A DNA stretch of 34,600 nt, from contig NZ_JAQVCN010000050.1 in the NCBI RefSeq assembly GCF_028689785.1, forward strand, positions 1 through 34,600, in the 5' to 3' direction. The DNA is from Zoogloea sp. Lineage in GTDB: Bacteria > Pseudomonadota > Gammaproteobacteria > Burkholderiales > Rhodocyclaceae. This document shows, piece after piece, positions 24,085-31,353 of the stretch (within the stretch, counting starts at the first letter, position 1; each line of letters begins with the position of its first letter). The position numbers were made by a program, and so were the translations under genes. The notes below the pieces were generated by a model. It did not search any database, was not told where the DNA came from, and worked only from the letters and a program-made list of their open reading frames with translations.

Positions 24085-25350
24085 TCAGGTGATCAGGATG
24101 GCCCGGAAGTCGTTGACGTTGGTGAGCGTGGGCCCGGTGATGAGGCTGTCGCCCAGGGCCTCGAAAAAGCCGTGGCCGTCGTTGTTGTCGAGGCTGTCGC
24201 GGGGGCGGATGCCCTTCGCCCAGGCACGGGACAGGGTGTCGGGAGTGGCCAGGGCGCCGGCGATCTCCTCCAGGCCGTCCACCCCGTCGGTGTCGCCGGC
24301 CACGGCGTGGATGCCGGCGGCGCCGTCGAGGGCCACCGTCAGGGACAGCAGGAACTCCACGTTGCGCCCGCCACGGCCCTTGCCGCGCACGGTGACGGTG
24401 GTTTCACCACCAGAGAGCAGCACGCAGGGCGCCGCCACCGGCTGGCCGTGGCGCTTGACCTGCAGGGCGATGGCGGCCATCACCTTGCCCACGTCGCGGG
24501 CCTCGCCCTCGATGCTGTCGCCCAGCAGCACGGGGGTGATGCCGGCGGCCCGGGCCACCTCGGCGGCGGCCTCCAGGGCCATCTGGGGGGTAGCGATCAG
24601 GTGGGTGAGCACCCCGGCGAGGCGCGGGTCGCCGGGCTTCACCGTCTCGCCGCGGCCGCTCTCCAGCAGGGCCCGGGCGCCGGCCGGCAGGTCGATGGCG
24701 TAGCGGCGCACGATGGCCAGGGCGTCGGCGCAGGTGGTGGGGTCGGCCACGGTGGGGCCGGAGGCGATGTCCATGGGGTTGTCGCCGGGCACGTCGGAGA
24801 TCAGCAGATTGACCACCCGGGCCGGGTGGCAGGCCGCCGCCAGGCGCCCACCCTTGATGGCGGAGAGGTGGCGGCGCACGCAGTTCATCTCCGAGATGGT
24901 GGCGCCGGACTTGAGCAGGGCCCGGTTGATGGCCTGCTTGTCCTCCAGGCTGACGCCCTCGCCGGGCAGGGGCAGCAGGGCCGAGCCACCGCCGGAGATC
25001 AGGCAGATGACCAGATCATCGGGGCCGAGGCCCTGCACCAGAGCCAGCATGCGCGCGGCGGCTTCGCGGCCGGCGGCGTCGGGCACCGGGTGGGCAGCCT
25101 CGACGATCTCGATGCGCTCGCAGGGCACGGCGTAACCGTAACGGGTGACGACCAGGCCTGACAGCTCACCCGGCCAGTGCAGCTCCAGCGTCCGGGCCAT
25201 GGCCGCCGAGGCCTTGCCGGCCCCGATCACCAGGGTGCGGCCCTTGGGCGGCGCCGGCAGGAAACGGGGGATGCAGTGCTCCGGCTGGGCGGCATTCACC
25301 GCCGCGGCGAAGAGGGCCTGGAGCAGATCGCGGGGAGAAGCGTGGGTCAT
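24085..25350 (-). CDS. ttuD: Glycerate kinase / hydroxypyruvate reductase, TtuD type (MOFRL family)
   Basis: 421 residues from ATG 25350 with an AGGA ribosome site; the open frame extends upstream only through palindromic repeats. Motifs of the glycerate 2-kinase/TtuD family are present: GAGKASAAMARTLE, PDDLVICLISGGGSALLPLP, KQAINRALLKSGATISEMN, LISDVPGDNPMDIASGPTV, and the C-terminal MOFRL part GGETTVTVRGKGRGGRNVEF and AGDTDGVDG. Members of this family were annotated as hydroxypyruvate reductase (TtuD) but many are glycerate 2-kinases; here either would connect tartronate semialdehyde/glycerate to 2-phosphoglycerate. Separated by 176 bp of repeats from the DUF3830 gene. Confidence 0.9.
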   Translation of the reverse strand: MTHASPRDLLQALFAAAVNAAQPEHCIPRFLPAPPKGRTLVIGAGKASAAMARTLELHWPGELSGLVVTRYGYAVPCERIEIVEAAHPVPDAAGREAAARMLALVQGLGPDDLVICLISGGGSALLPLPGEGVSLEDKQAINRALLKSGATISEMNCVRRHLSAIKGGRLAAACHPARVVNLLISDVPGDNPMDIASGPTVADPTTCADALAIVRRYAIDLPAGARALLESGRGETVKPGDPRLAGVLTHLIATPQMALEAAAEVARAAGITPVLLGDSIEGEARDVGKVMAAIALQVKRHGQPVAAPCVLLSGGETTVTVRGKGRGGRNVEFLLSLTVALDGAAGIHAVAGDTDGVDGLEEIAGALATPDTLSRAWAKGIRPRDSLDNNDGHGFFEALGDSLITGPTLTNVNDFRAILIT

Positions 25351-25376
25351 GGTCGGTCCTGTTGATGGAGGGAGGA

Positions 25377-25512
25377 GGTCGAATGAATTCGACCCCACGG
25401 GTTGGCTGCACCGGTTGGCCTGGGCTGTGGGGTCGAATTCATTCGACCGCGGACTTGGCTCACCGGCTTGCCGATATTGCAGGCGACTGAGGTCGAATGA
25501 ATTCGACCCCAC
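25377..25512. repeat. Palindromic element cluster, copy B (three palindromes)
   Basis: Three copies of GGTCGAATGAATTCGACC or its complement. A single arm (25377-25401) with CCCCACGGG on its right is followed after 25 bp by a pair (25427-25448 and 25491-25512) around a 42-bp middle that matches copy A. The outermost bases of the pair are degenerate. The cluster fills the gap between ttuD and the DUF3830 gene and may form strong hairpins in the operon mRNA. Confidence 0.85.
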
Positions 25513-25526
25513 AACAAGCTGCGCTT

Positions 25527-25949
25527 TCAGCGCTTGCCCAGGTCGGTGAAGCGCACCCACTGGGCGCCCTTCCACAGCACTTCGCGGCCCATGTCCATGA
25601 GCTGCTCGGTGCCTTCTACCACGGTCAGGAAGTGATTGCCCGCCAGTTGCCCCATCTTGCTGGCAAAGCGGCTGCTACCGTAGGCAAACAGGATCTCCGT
25701 TTCGGAAAAGCCCCCCGGGTAGAGCAGCACGTCGCCCCGGGAGGGGTGGCTGGTATGGTTCTCGAAGTCCAGGCCGGTGTCGAAGTCGGCCAGCGGCACC
25801 CACACCGCCTCGCCGCTCCAGCGGGAATGGATGACCTGATTGGAGAAGGGCAACATCTTCAGGAAGGCGGCGCAGGTCTTCGGCGCGGCCTCTTCCTCCA
25901 GGCGGGCGACGAAGCGCCGGGAGCCCACTTCGATGGCGAGATGGCGCAT
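25527..25949 (-). CDS. DUF3830 family protein, cyclophilin-like fold
   Basis: 140 residues. The sequence matches DUF3830 as I know it: EVGSRRFVARLEEEAAPKTC, AAFLKMLPFSNQVIHSRWSG, GDVLLYPGGFSETEILFAYG, then FASKMGQLAGNHFLTVVEG. The family has a cyclophilin-like barrel and no assigned reaction. It lies 11 bp after glxR, so it is translated with the glyoxylate pathway enzymes and may act on a pathway intermediate or stabilise an enzyme; that is inference from position only. Confidence 0.8.
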   Translation of the reverse strand: MRHLAIEVGSRRFVARLEEEAAPKTCAAFLKMLPFSNQVIHSRWSGEAVWVPLADFDTGLDFENHTSHPSRGDVLLYPGGFSETEILFAYGSSRFASKMGQLAGNHFLTVVEGTEQLMDMGREVLWKGAQWVRFTDLGKR

Positions 25950-25960
25950 GGTGATTTCCC

Positions 25961-26854
25961 TCAGGCGGCCTGCTGGCCGATCTCGAAGTTGGCCATCTTC
26001 TCCAGGGCGCGCACCAGGGCCGAGTGGTCCCAGCCTGCGCCGCCGTGGGCCGCGCAGGCGTTGAACAGCTCCTGGGCGGTGGCGGTGTTGGGCAGGGGCA
26101 CCCCCAGCTGGCGGCCGGTGGTGAGGGCCAGGTTGAGGTCCTTCTGGTGCAGCTCGATGCGGAAGCCCGGGTCGAAGGTCCGCTTGACCATGCGCTCGCC
26201 GTGCACCTCGAGGATGCGGGAGTTGGCAAAGCCGCCCATCAGGGCCTCGCGCACCCTGGCCGGGTCGGCGCCGGCCTTGGCGGCCAGCAGCAGGGCTTCG
26301 CCCACGGCCTCGATGGTCAGGGCCACGATGATCTGGTTGGCCACCTTGGTGATCTGGCCGTCGCCATTGCCGCCCACCCGGGTGATGTTCTTGCCCATCA
26401 GCTCGAACAGGGGCCGGACCTTGGCGAAGGCGGCCTCGCTGCCCCCCACCATGATGGTCAGGCTGGCAGCCCTGGCACCCACCTCGCCGCCAGACACCGG
26501 GGCGTCCAGGTAGTCACAGCCGAGGGCCTTGATGCGGCGGGCGAAGTTCTTGGTGGCCACCGGGGAGATGGAGCTCATGTCCACCACGATCTTGCCCGGC
26601 ACCAGGCCGGCGGCGACGCCTTCGGGGTTGAACAGGGCGTCTTCCACGTGGGGGGTGTCGGGCACCATGGTGATGATGATGTCGGCCTGACGGGCCACTT
26701 CGGCGCCGCTGGTGCAGGGGCGGGCGCCGGCCTCGATCAGGGCGGCCGGGGTGGCGCCGTGGGTGTGGGTGTAAACCGTGTGGCCGGCGGCGATGAGGTG
26801 GCCGGCCATGGGGGCGCCCATGATGCCGAGGCCAATGAATCCGATGTGTGCCAT
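25961..26854 (-). CDS. glxR: Tartronate semialdehyde reductase (2-hydroxy-3-oxopropionate reductase)
   Basis: 297 residues of the beta-hydroxyacid dehydrogenase family. The Rossmann motif GFIGLGIMGAPMAGHL is at residues 5-20, the substrate-binding DAPVSGG at 118-124 and the catalytic Lys at K170 (GQITKVANQIIVAL). It reduces tartronate semialdehyde to D-glycerate with NAD(P)H. GNGDGQ and QKDLNLAL are also typical of GlxR/GarR. It sits between hyi (48 bp) and the DUF3830 gene, as expected for the glyoxylate carboligase pathway. Confidence 0.94.
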   Translation of the reverse strand: MAHIGFIGLGIMGAPMAGHLIAAGHTVYTHTHGATPAALIEAGARPCTSGAEVARQADIIITMVPDTPHVEDALFNPEGVAAGLVPGKIVVDMSSISPVATKNFARRIKALGCDYLDAPVSGGEVGARAASLTIMVGGSEAAFAKVRPLFELMGKNITRVGGNGDGQITKVANQIIVALTIEAVGEALLLAAKAGADPARVREALMGGFANSRILEVHGERMVKRTFDPGFRIELHQKDLNLALTTGRQLGVPLPNTATAQELFNACAAHGGAGWDHSALVRALEKMANFEIGQQAA

Positions 26855-26902
26855 GGTGGTGTCTCCTGTTTTGTCGTTATGGGGCGTCGGGGTGGGGGTG
26901 CG

Positions 26903-27676
26903 TCAGAACGCGTCGAGCCAGCCCAGGCCCTCGGCGGCGGTGGTGGCGGGCTTGTATTCGCAGCCGACCCAGCCGGTATAGCCCAGGCCGTCGATGTGGC
27001 GCAGCAGCCAGGGGTAGTTGATCTCGCCGCTGCCGGGCTCGTGGCGGCCGGGGTTGTCGGCCAGCTGGATGTGGGCGATGCGCGGCAGGTGGCGGGCCAC
27101 GGTGGCGGCCAGCTCGCCCTCCATGCGCTGGGCGTGGTAGAGGTCGTACTGGATGAAGAGGTTGTCGGCGCCCACCTCGTCCAGGATGTCCGCCGCCTGG
27201 GCGGTGCGGCTGAGATAGAAGCCGGGGATGTCGAAGGTGTTGATGGGCTCGATGAGCAGGCGGATGCCCGCCTCCTGGAGCTGGCCGGCGGCATAGCGCA
27301 GGTTGCTCAACAGGGTGTAGCGCAGCAGCTCGGGGCTGACGCCCGCGGGCGCAATGCCGGCCAGACAGTTGATCTGGGTGCAGCCCAGGGCAGTGGCGTA
27401 CTCGATGGCCCGCCCCACCCCGTGGCGAAACTCGGCGACCCGGTCGGGGTGGCAGGCGATGCCCCGCTCGCCACCCTCCCAGTTGCCGGCGGGCAGGTTG
27501 TGCAGCACCTGGACGAGGCGGTGGCGCTCCAGCTGTTCGGCCAGCTCATCCTTGTTGAAGGCGTAGGGGAAGAGGTATTCCACGCCCTGAAACCCGGCCC
27601 GGGCCGCGGCACCGAAGCGCTCCAGGAAGGGCAGCTCGGTGAACAGCATGGACAGGTTGGCGGCAAATCTCGGCAT
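26903..27676 (-). CDS. hyi: Hydroxypyruvate isomerase
   Basis: 257 residues from ATG 27676; E. coli Hyi has 258. The frame extends upstream through a palindromic repeat, which is not part of the protein. The TIM-barrel AP-endonuclease-2-like fold is recognisable: MPRFAANLSMLFTELPFLER, GFQGVEYLFPY, LLIEPINTFDIPGFYL with the metal/catalytic Glu, FIQYDLYHAQRMEG, and GCEYKP near the C-terminus. It interconverts hydroxypyruvate and tartronate semialdehyde. Between gcl and glxR in the usual pathway order. Confidence 0.93.
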   Translation of the reverse strand: MPRFAANLSMLFTELPFLERFGAAARAGFQGVEYLFPYAFNKDELAEQLERHRLVQVLHNLPAGNWEGGERGIACHPDRVAEFRHGVGRAIEYATALGCTQINCLAGIAPAGVSPELLRYTLLSNLRYAAGQLQEAGIRLLIEPINTFDIPGFYLSRTAQAADILDEVGADNLFIQYDLYHAQRMEGELAATVARHLPRIAHIQLADNPGRHEPGSGEINYPWLLRHIDGLGYTGWVGCEYKPATTAAEGLGWLDAF

Positions 27677-27699
27677 GATTCGGTCTCCGTAAGGCGGGA

Positions 27700-27724
27700 G
27701 GTCGAACGGATTCGACCCCACGGG
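27700..27724. repeat. Single arm of the palindromic element, copy C
   Basis: GGTCGAACGGATTCGACC followed by CCACGGG in the 61-bp gap between gcl and hyi. It matches one 25-bp arm of the 92-bp element apart from the central bases. Only one arm is present. Confidence 0.8.
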
Positions 27725-27737
27725 GATAAAGGGCGGC

Positions 27738-29513
27738 TCAGTCCAGCAGGGCGATGGCGGTGGGTGCATCGGCGCCGCTCTCGGCGAGGGCCTCGAACTC
27801 GTTCACCGCGTTGATCTCGGTGCCCATGGAGATGTTGGTGACCCGTTCGAGGATGATCTCGACCACCACCGGCACGCGGAACGCCTCCATCCATGCGCGG
27901 GCCTGGGCAAAGGCCGGCTGGATGTCTTCGGCCTGGCGCACGCGGATGGCCTTGCAGCCCAGGCCTTCGACCACCGCGACGTGATCGACGCCATAGCCCT
28001 CGGTTTCGGGGGCGTTGATGTTCTCGAAGGCCAGCTGCACGCAGTAGTCCATGTCGAAGCCGCGCTGGGACTGGCGGATCAGGCCCAGGTAGGCGTTGTT
28101 CACCACCACGTGGATGTAGGGCAGCCTGAACTGGGCGCCCACGGCCAGCTCTTCGATCATGAACTGGAAGTCGTAGTCGCCGGAGACCGCCACCACCTTG
28201 CGCTGGGGGTCGGCCGCGCACACGCCGAGGGCCGCCGGGATGGTCCAGCCGAGGGGGCCGGCCTGGCCGCAGTTGATCCAGTGGCGGGGCTTGTACACGT
28301 GCAGGAACTGGGCGGCGGCGATCTGCGACAGGCCGATGGTGCTGACGTAGCAGGTGTCAGGGCCGAAGGCCTTGTTCATCTCTTCGTACACGCGCTGGGG
28401 CTTCATCGGCGTGGCGTCGAAGTGGGTCTTGCGCAGCAGGGTGCGCTTGCGTTCCTGGCAGTCGGCCACCCAGGCCTTGCGGCAGGGCAGCTGGCCGGCC
28501 GCCTTCAAGTCGCGGGCGACGGCGATCAGCTGGTCGAGGGCTGCGCCGGCGTCGGAGACGATCCCGTAGTCCGGCCCAAAGACACGGCCGATCTGGGTCG
28601 GCTCGATGTCGATATGCACGAACTTGCGGCCCTCGGTGTACACATCCACCGAGCCGGTGTGGCGGTTGGCCCAACGGTTGCCGATGCCGATCACGAAGTC
28701 GGAGGCCAGCATGGTCGCGTTGCCATAGCGGTGGGCGGTCTGCAGGCCGACCATGCCGGCCATCAGCGGGTGGTCGTCGGGGAGGCTGCCCCAGCCCATC
28801 AGGGTGGGGATCACCGGCACACCGGTCAACTCGGCAAACGCCTGCAGACGGGCCGCCGCGTCGGCGTTGATCACCCCGCCGCCGGCCACGATCAGCGGGC
28901 GCTCGGCGGCGTTGAGCATGGCCAGGGCCTTCTCGGCCTGGGCCCGGGTGGCGGCCGGCTTGTGCAGGGGCAGCGGCTCGTAGGTGTCAATGTCGAACTC
29001 GATCTCGGCCATCTGCACGTCGAAGGGCAGGTCGATCAGCACCGGGCCGGGCCGGCCGGAGCGCATGATGTGGAAGGCCTGCTGGAAGACCCGCGGCACC
29101 AGGGCCGCCTCGCGCACGGTGACGGCCCACTTGGTCACCGGCTTGGCGATGGACTCGATGTCCACCGCTTGGAAGTCCTCCTTGTAGAGGCGGGCGCGAG
29201 GGGCCTGGCCGGTGATGCACAGGATGGGGATGGAATCCGCCGAGGCGGAATACAGGCCGGTGATCATGTCGGTACCGGCCGGGCCGGAGGTGCCGATGCA
29301 CACCCCCAGGTTGCCGGCTTTGGCCCGGGTGAAGCCCTCGGCCATGTGCGAGGCGCCTTCCACGTGGCGGGCGAGGAAGTGCTTGATGCCGCCCTCCTTC
29401 CGCATCGCCGAGTAGAGGGGGTTGATCGCCGCGCCCGGCACGCCGAACACCGTCCCCACGCCTTCCTTGCGCATCACCGCCACTGCGGCATCCACTGCTC
29501 TCATTCGGGCCAT
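27738..29513 (-). CDS. gcl: Glyoxylate carboligase (tartronate semialdehyde synthase)
   Basis: 591 residues from ATG 29513 (AAGGAG ribosome site eight bases upstream); E. coli Gcl has 593. A ThDP enzyme that joins two glyoxylates to tartronate semialdehyde and CO2. The N-terminus shows [15 protein letters not shown] and [16 protein letters not shown]. Residue 51 is Val, as in E. coli Gcl, which lacks the Glu that other ThDP enzymes use. The ThDP-binding block is [19 protein letters not shown] with [20 protein letters not shown]. The [20 protein letters not shown] segment is also characteristic of Gcl. First gene of the glyoxylate gene run. Confidence 0.97.
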   Translation of the reverse strand: MARMRAVDAAVAVMRKEGVGTVFGVPGAAINPLYSAMRKEGGIKHFLARHVEGASHMAEGFTRAKAGNLGVCIGTSGPAGTDMITGLYSASADSIPILCITGQAPRARLYKEDFQAVDIESIAKPVTKWAVTVREAALVPRVFQQAFHIMRSGRPGPVLIDLPFDVQMAEIEFDIDTYEPLPLHKPAATRAQAEKALAMLNAAERPLIVAGGGVINADAAARLQAFAELTGVPVIPTLMGWGSLPDDHPLMAGMVGLQTAHRYGNATMLASDFVIGIGNRWANRHTGSVDVYTEGRKFVHIDIEPTQIGRVFGPDYGIVSDAGAALDQLIAVARDLKAAGQLPCRKAWVADCQERKRTLLRKTHFDATPMKPQRVYEEMNKAFGPDTCYVSTIGLSQIAAAQFLHVYKPRHWINCGQAGPLGWTIPAALGVCAADPQRKVVAVSGDYDFQFMIEELAVGAQFRLPYIHVVVNNAYLGLIRQSQRGFDMDYCVQLAFENINAPETEGYGVDHVAVVEGLGCKAIRVRQAEDIQPAFAQARAWMEAFRVPVVVEIILERVTNISMGTEINAVNEFEALAESGADAPTAIALLD

Positions 29514-29645
29514 GTGTGTCTCCTTGTAGGTCTGTCCGATGGATTGATGGGGACAGCTTAGGGATTCGGGGATCCCGTTTGAATTGCCGGCGGGATCGGT
29601 TCTTTCGGTACTTTTGGTATGGAGTGGATGGAGTGAGCACACCTC

Positions 29646-29737
29646 CCCGTGGGGTCGAATTCATTCGACCTCCGCCCGTCAGATCATCGGCCTGCCTTTG
29701 ATCGAAGTCCTAGGTCGAATGAATTCGACCCCACGGG
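29646..29737. repeat. 92-bp paired-palindrome element, copy D
   Basis: Two 25-bp arms (29646-29670 and 29713-29737) are exact reverse complements around a 42-bp middle. Read on the minus strand, the middle matches copy A at 27 of 42 positions by eye, including GGAC, AAAGGCA and GCCGATG. So this copy is inverted relative to A and B. It ends 9 bp from the stop codon of the UreI/AmiS-type gene, between that gene and gcl. Confidence 0.85.
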
Positions 29738-29745
29738 AGATAGGC

Positions 29746-30258
29746 CTAGATTGCGCCCACCAGCAGCAGATAGCCCGGAATCCAGCCGGTCAGCACGCCC
29801 TGCCCGATGGCCGTGAAGGCGGTGAGCCGGACGATGGGCTGGTGGCGGGCGAGCATCAGGAAGAACATCAGCCAGAGTATCGACCAGGCCACCCACGACA
29901 GCCCCAGCCACCACTCACCGGGCGTGCTGGCAATGCGCAGGGCGTCGGCGGCCACCGGCACGGCGGTGATCGCCACGAACAGACTGAACCAGCCCAGGCC
30001 GCGGCCATCGGCCCCGCTGTAGCGGTTGATGGCGACCCACAGGTAGGTGAAGGAAAACAGCAGCGACAAGGCCGCCGCTTTCACGGAGGCCAGGTCGGCG
30101 CCATCGCCGAAGGCCAGCTTGAGGGCCACCAACAGGCTGATGCCGCCGGCAAACAGGTTGATCACCGGGATCTCCCGGTCGCCGATGCGGCCGAGCATCC
30201 ACAGGCCATTGAGGATGAGCACGGCCCCCACGTAGAACAGGGCCAGTCCGAGCAGCAT
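29746..30258 (-). CDS. UreI/AmiS-family urea or amide channel
   Basis: 170 residues from ATG 30258. About six hydrophobic helices are seen, starting MLLGLALFYVGAVLILNGLW, then INLFAGGISLLVAL, SLLFSFTYLWVAINRY and GWFSLFVAITAVPVAADALR, and near the end TGWIPGYLLL. This is the AmiS/UreI family (PF02293), which conducts urea or short-chain amides across the inner membrane. Urea is released by ureide breakdown, so placement beside a purine permease and gcl fits. Length agrees with AmiS-type members. Confidence 0.88.
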   Translation of the reverse strand: MLLGLALFYVGAVLILNGLWMLGRIGDREIPVINLFAGGISLLVALKLAFGDGADLASVKAAALSLLFSFTYLWVAINRYSGADGRGLGWFSLFVAITAVPVAADALRIASTPGEWWLGLSWVAWSILWLMFFLMLARHQPIVRLTAFTAIGQGVLTGWIPGYLLLVGAI

Positions 30259-30302
30259 GAGGGGTCTCCGAGTGTGCCGGCCCGGGCGGAGGCGCCACAC
30301 CT

Positions 30303-30329
30303 GAAAACTCCGGGCCGCCCCGAGCTTTC
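30303..30329 (-). terminator. Possible terminator after the Tsx-like gene
   Basis: On the minus strand an imperfect GC-rich stem (AAGCTCGGG with CCCGGAGTT) is followed by TTTTC. It lies in the 117-bp gap after the Tsx-like gene, which is rich in GC palindromes. Confidence 0.35.
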
Positions 30330-30375
30330 CGGTGGCCCCCGCGAGGGGCGGGCCGGGCGCAGTCCGGCCGGGGTC

Positions 30376-31242
30376 TCAGAAATGCCATTCCAATTGCAGG
30401 GTGGGCGCGTAGGTATTGATGCCCGGCTTGGTCACGCCGGCGGCGTTGGCGTGGTTGCCGAACTTGTTGAGCCACATCTCGTAGCCCACGCCCATCAGCA
30501 GGGTGTTCTTCCGGCTGCCCGTCAGCTGGCCCACGTCCGCCATCAGGGAGGTGCGCATCAGGGTCTCGGGCTCGGTCCTGACCCCGGCGTAGTCCCGCCC
30601 CTTGGCGGTGTTGTAGTTGATGAAGCCCTGGAACTTGAGGGGCAGCGGGCCGGCCTGGAATGGGATGCCCCAGGCGGCGCTGAGGATCAGCTGGGGGTCG
30701 AAGGCGATGCTGGGCTCGGGGCAAGCCGGCGCGCCCAGGCCGCAGTGGTTCCACTCCTTGCCGGCCAGCAGGCTCAGGTCGAGAAAGCCGGGCACGTCGA
30801 ACTTGATGGTCGGGCCCACCACCAGCAGGCGCTTGCGCGGGGCGAAGCGGGTGTTCTTGGTGTTCAGGTCGAAGCCGGCCGTGAGGGCCAGGTCGCGGAC
30901 CACGCCGTTGGCAAAGCTGCGCTCGAAGACCTTGCTCATGTGCAACTGGTGGCGGTAGGTGAGGTAGAACTCGGTGGCGCCCGAGTCGCCGCCGCTGATG
31001 GGGTCGTTTTTGTCGGACTGGAGCACGTCCAGATTGACGAAGTTCTGCCCCAGGCTGTAGCCGCTGGCGTGGGTGAATTGCAGCACGTGCTTGCGCACGT
31101 CCTTGGTGTTGTTGGGCTCGTGGAACTGGGTGCCGTAGCGGTAGCCCAGGAAGGTGTCGGACCAGGTGGCGGCCACGGCCGGGGTGGCCAGGGGGGCGCT
31201 CAGGGCCAGGGCGGCGGCGATGCAGCGGGTGTTGGCGATCAT
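30376..31242 (-). CDS. Tsx-like outer-membrane channel protein
   Basis: 288 residues. A Sec signal peptide covers about residues 1-24 (cut near AVA/A). The mature part starts WSDTFLGYRYGTQFHEPNNT, recognisable from the nucleoside-specific channel Tsx family (PF03502), and has alternating strand patterns ending in LQLEWHF with a C-terminal Phe, the outer-membrane insertion signal. Tsx channels pass nucleosides; this one is probably a distant relative. Placement after an NCS2 purine permease supports uptake of purine-like compounds. GAGGAG ribosome site upstream. Confidence 0.8.
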   Translation of the reverse strand: MIANTRCIAAALALSAPLATPAVAATWSDTFLGYRYGTQFHEPNNTKDVRKHVLQFTHASGYSLGQNFVNLDVLQSDKNDPISGGDSGATEFYLTYRHQLHMSKVFERSFANGVVRDLALTAGFDLNTKNTRFAPRKRLLVVGPTIKFDVPGFLDLSLLAGKEWNHCGLGAPACPEPSIAFDPQLILSAAWGIPFQAGPLPLKFQGFINYNTAKGRDYAGVRTEPETLMRTSLMADVGQLTGSRKNTLLMGVGYEMWLNKFGNHANAAGVTKPGINTYAPTLQLEWHF

Positions 31243-31353
31243 CGTTTTTGTCTCCTCGTCTGTTTTTTTGAGACGGCCGCCCCCTGCCGCCGCGCCGGTG
31301 AGGGCGGGCAGACGGGAGAAGAGGCCGGGGTGCTGCGGGTGAGCCGGGGCGCC

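Noticed and set aside
25350-25575. N-terminal extension of the glycerate kinase (peptides VGSNSFDL and SNEFDPT)
   Set aside because: The extra codons are the translated palindromic repeat; family alignment and the ribosome site support ATG 25350.
27676-27769. N-terminal extension of hydroxypyruvate isomerase
   Set aside because: It also reads through a palindromic repeat; MPRFAANLSMLF is the usual N-terminus.
25377-29737. Regularly repeated palindromes taken as a CRISPR array
   Set aside because: Units are kilobases apart between genes, lack unique spacers of equal size, and no cas gene is present.
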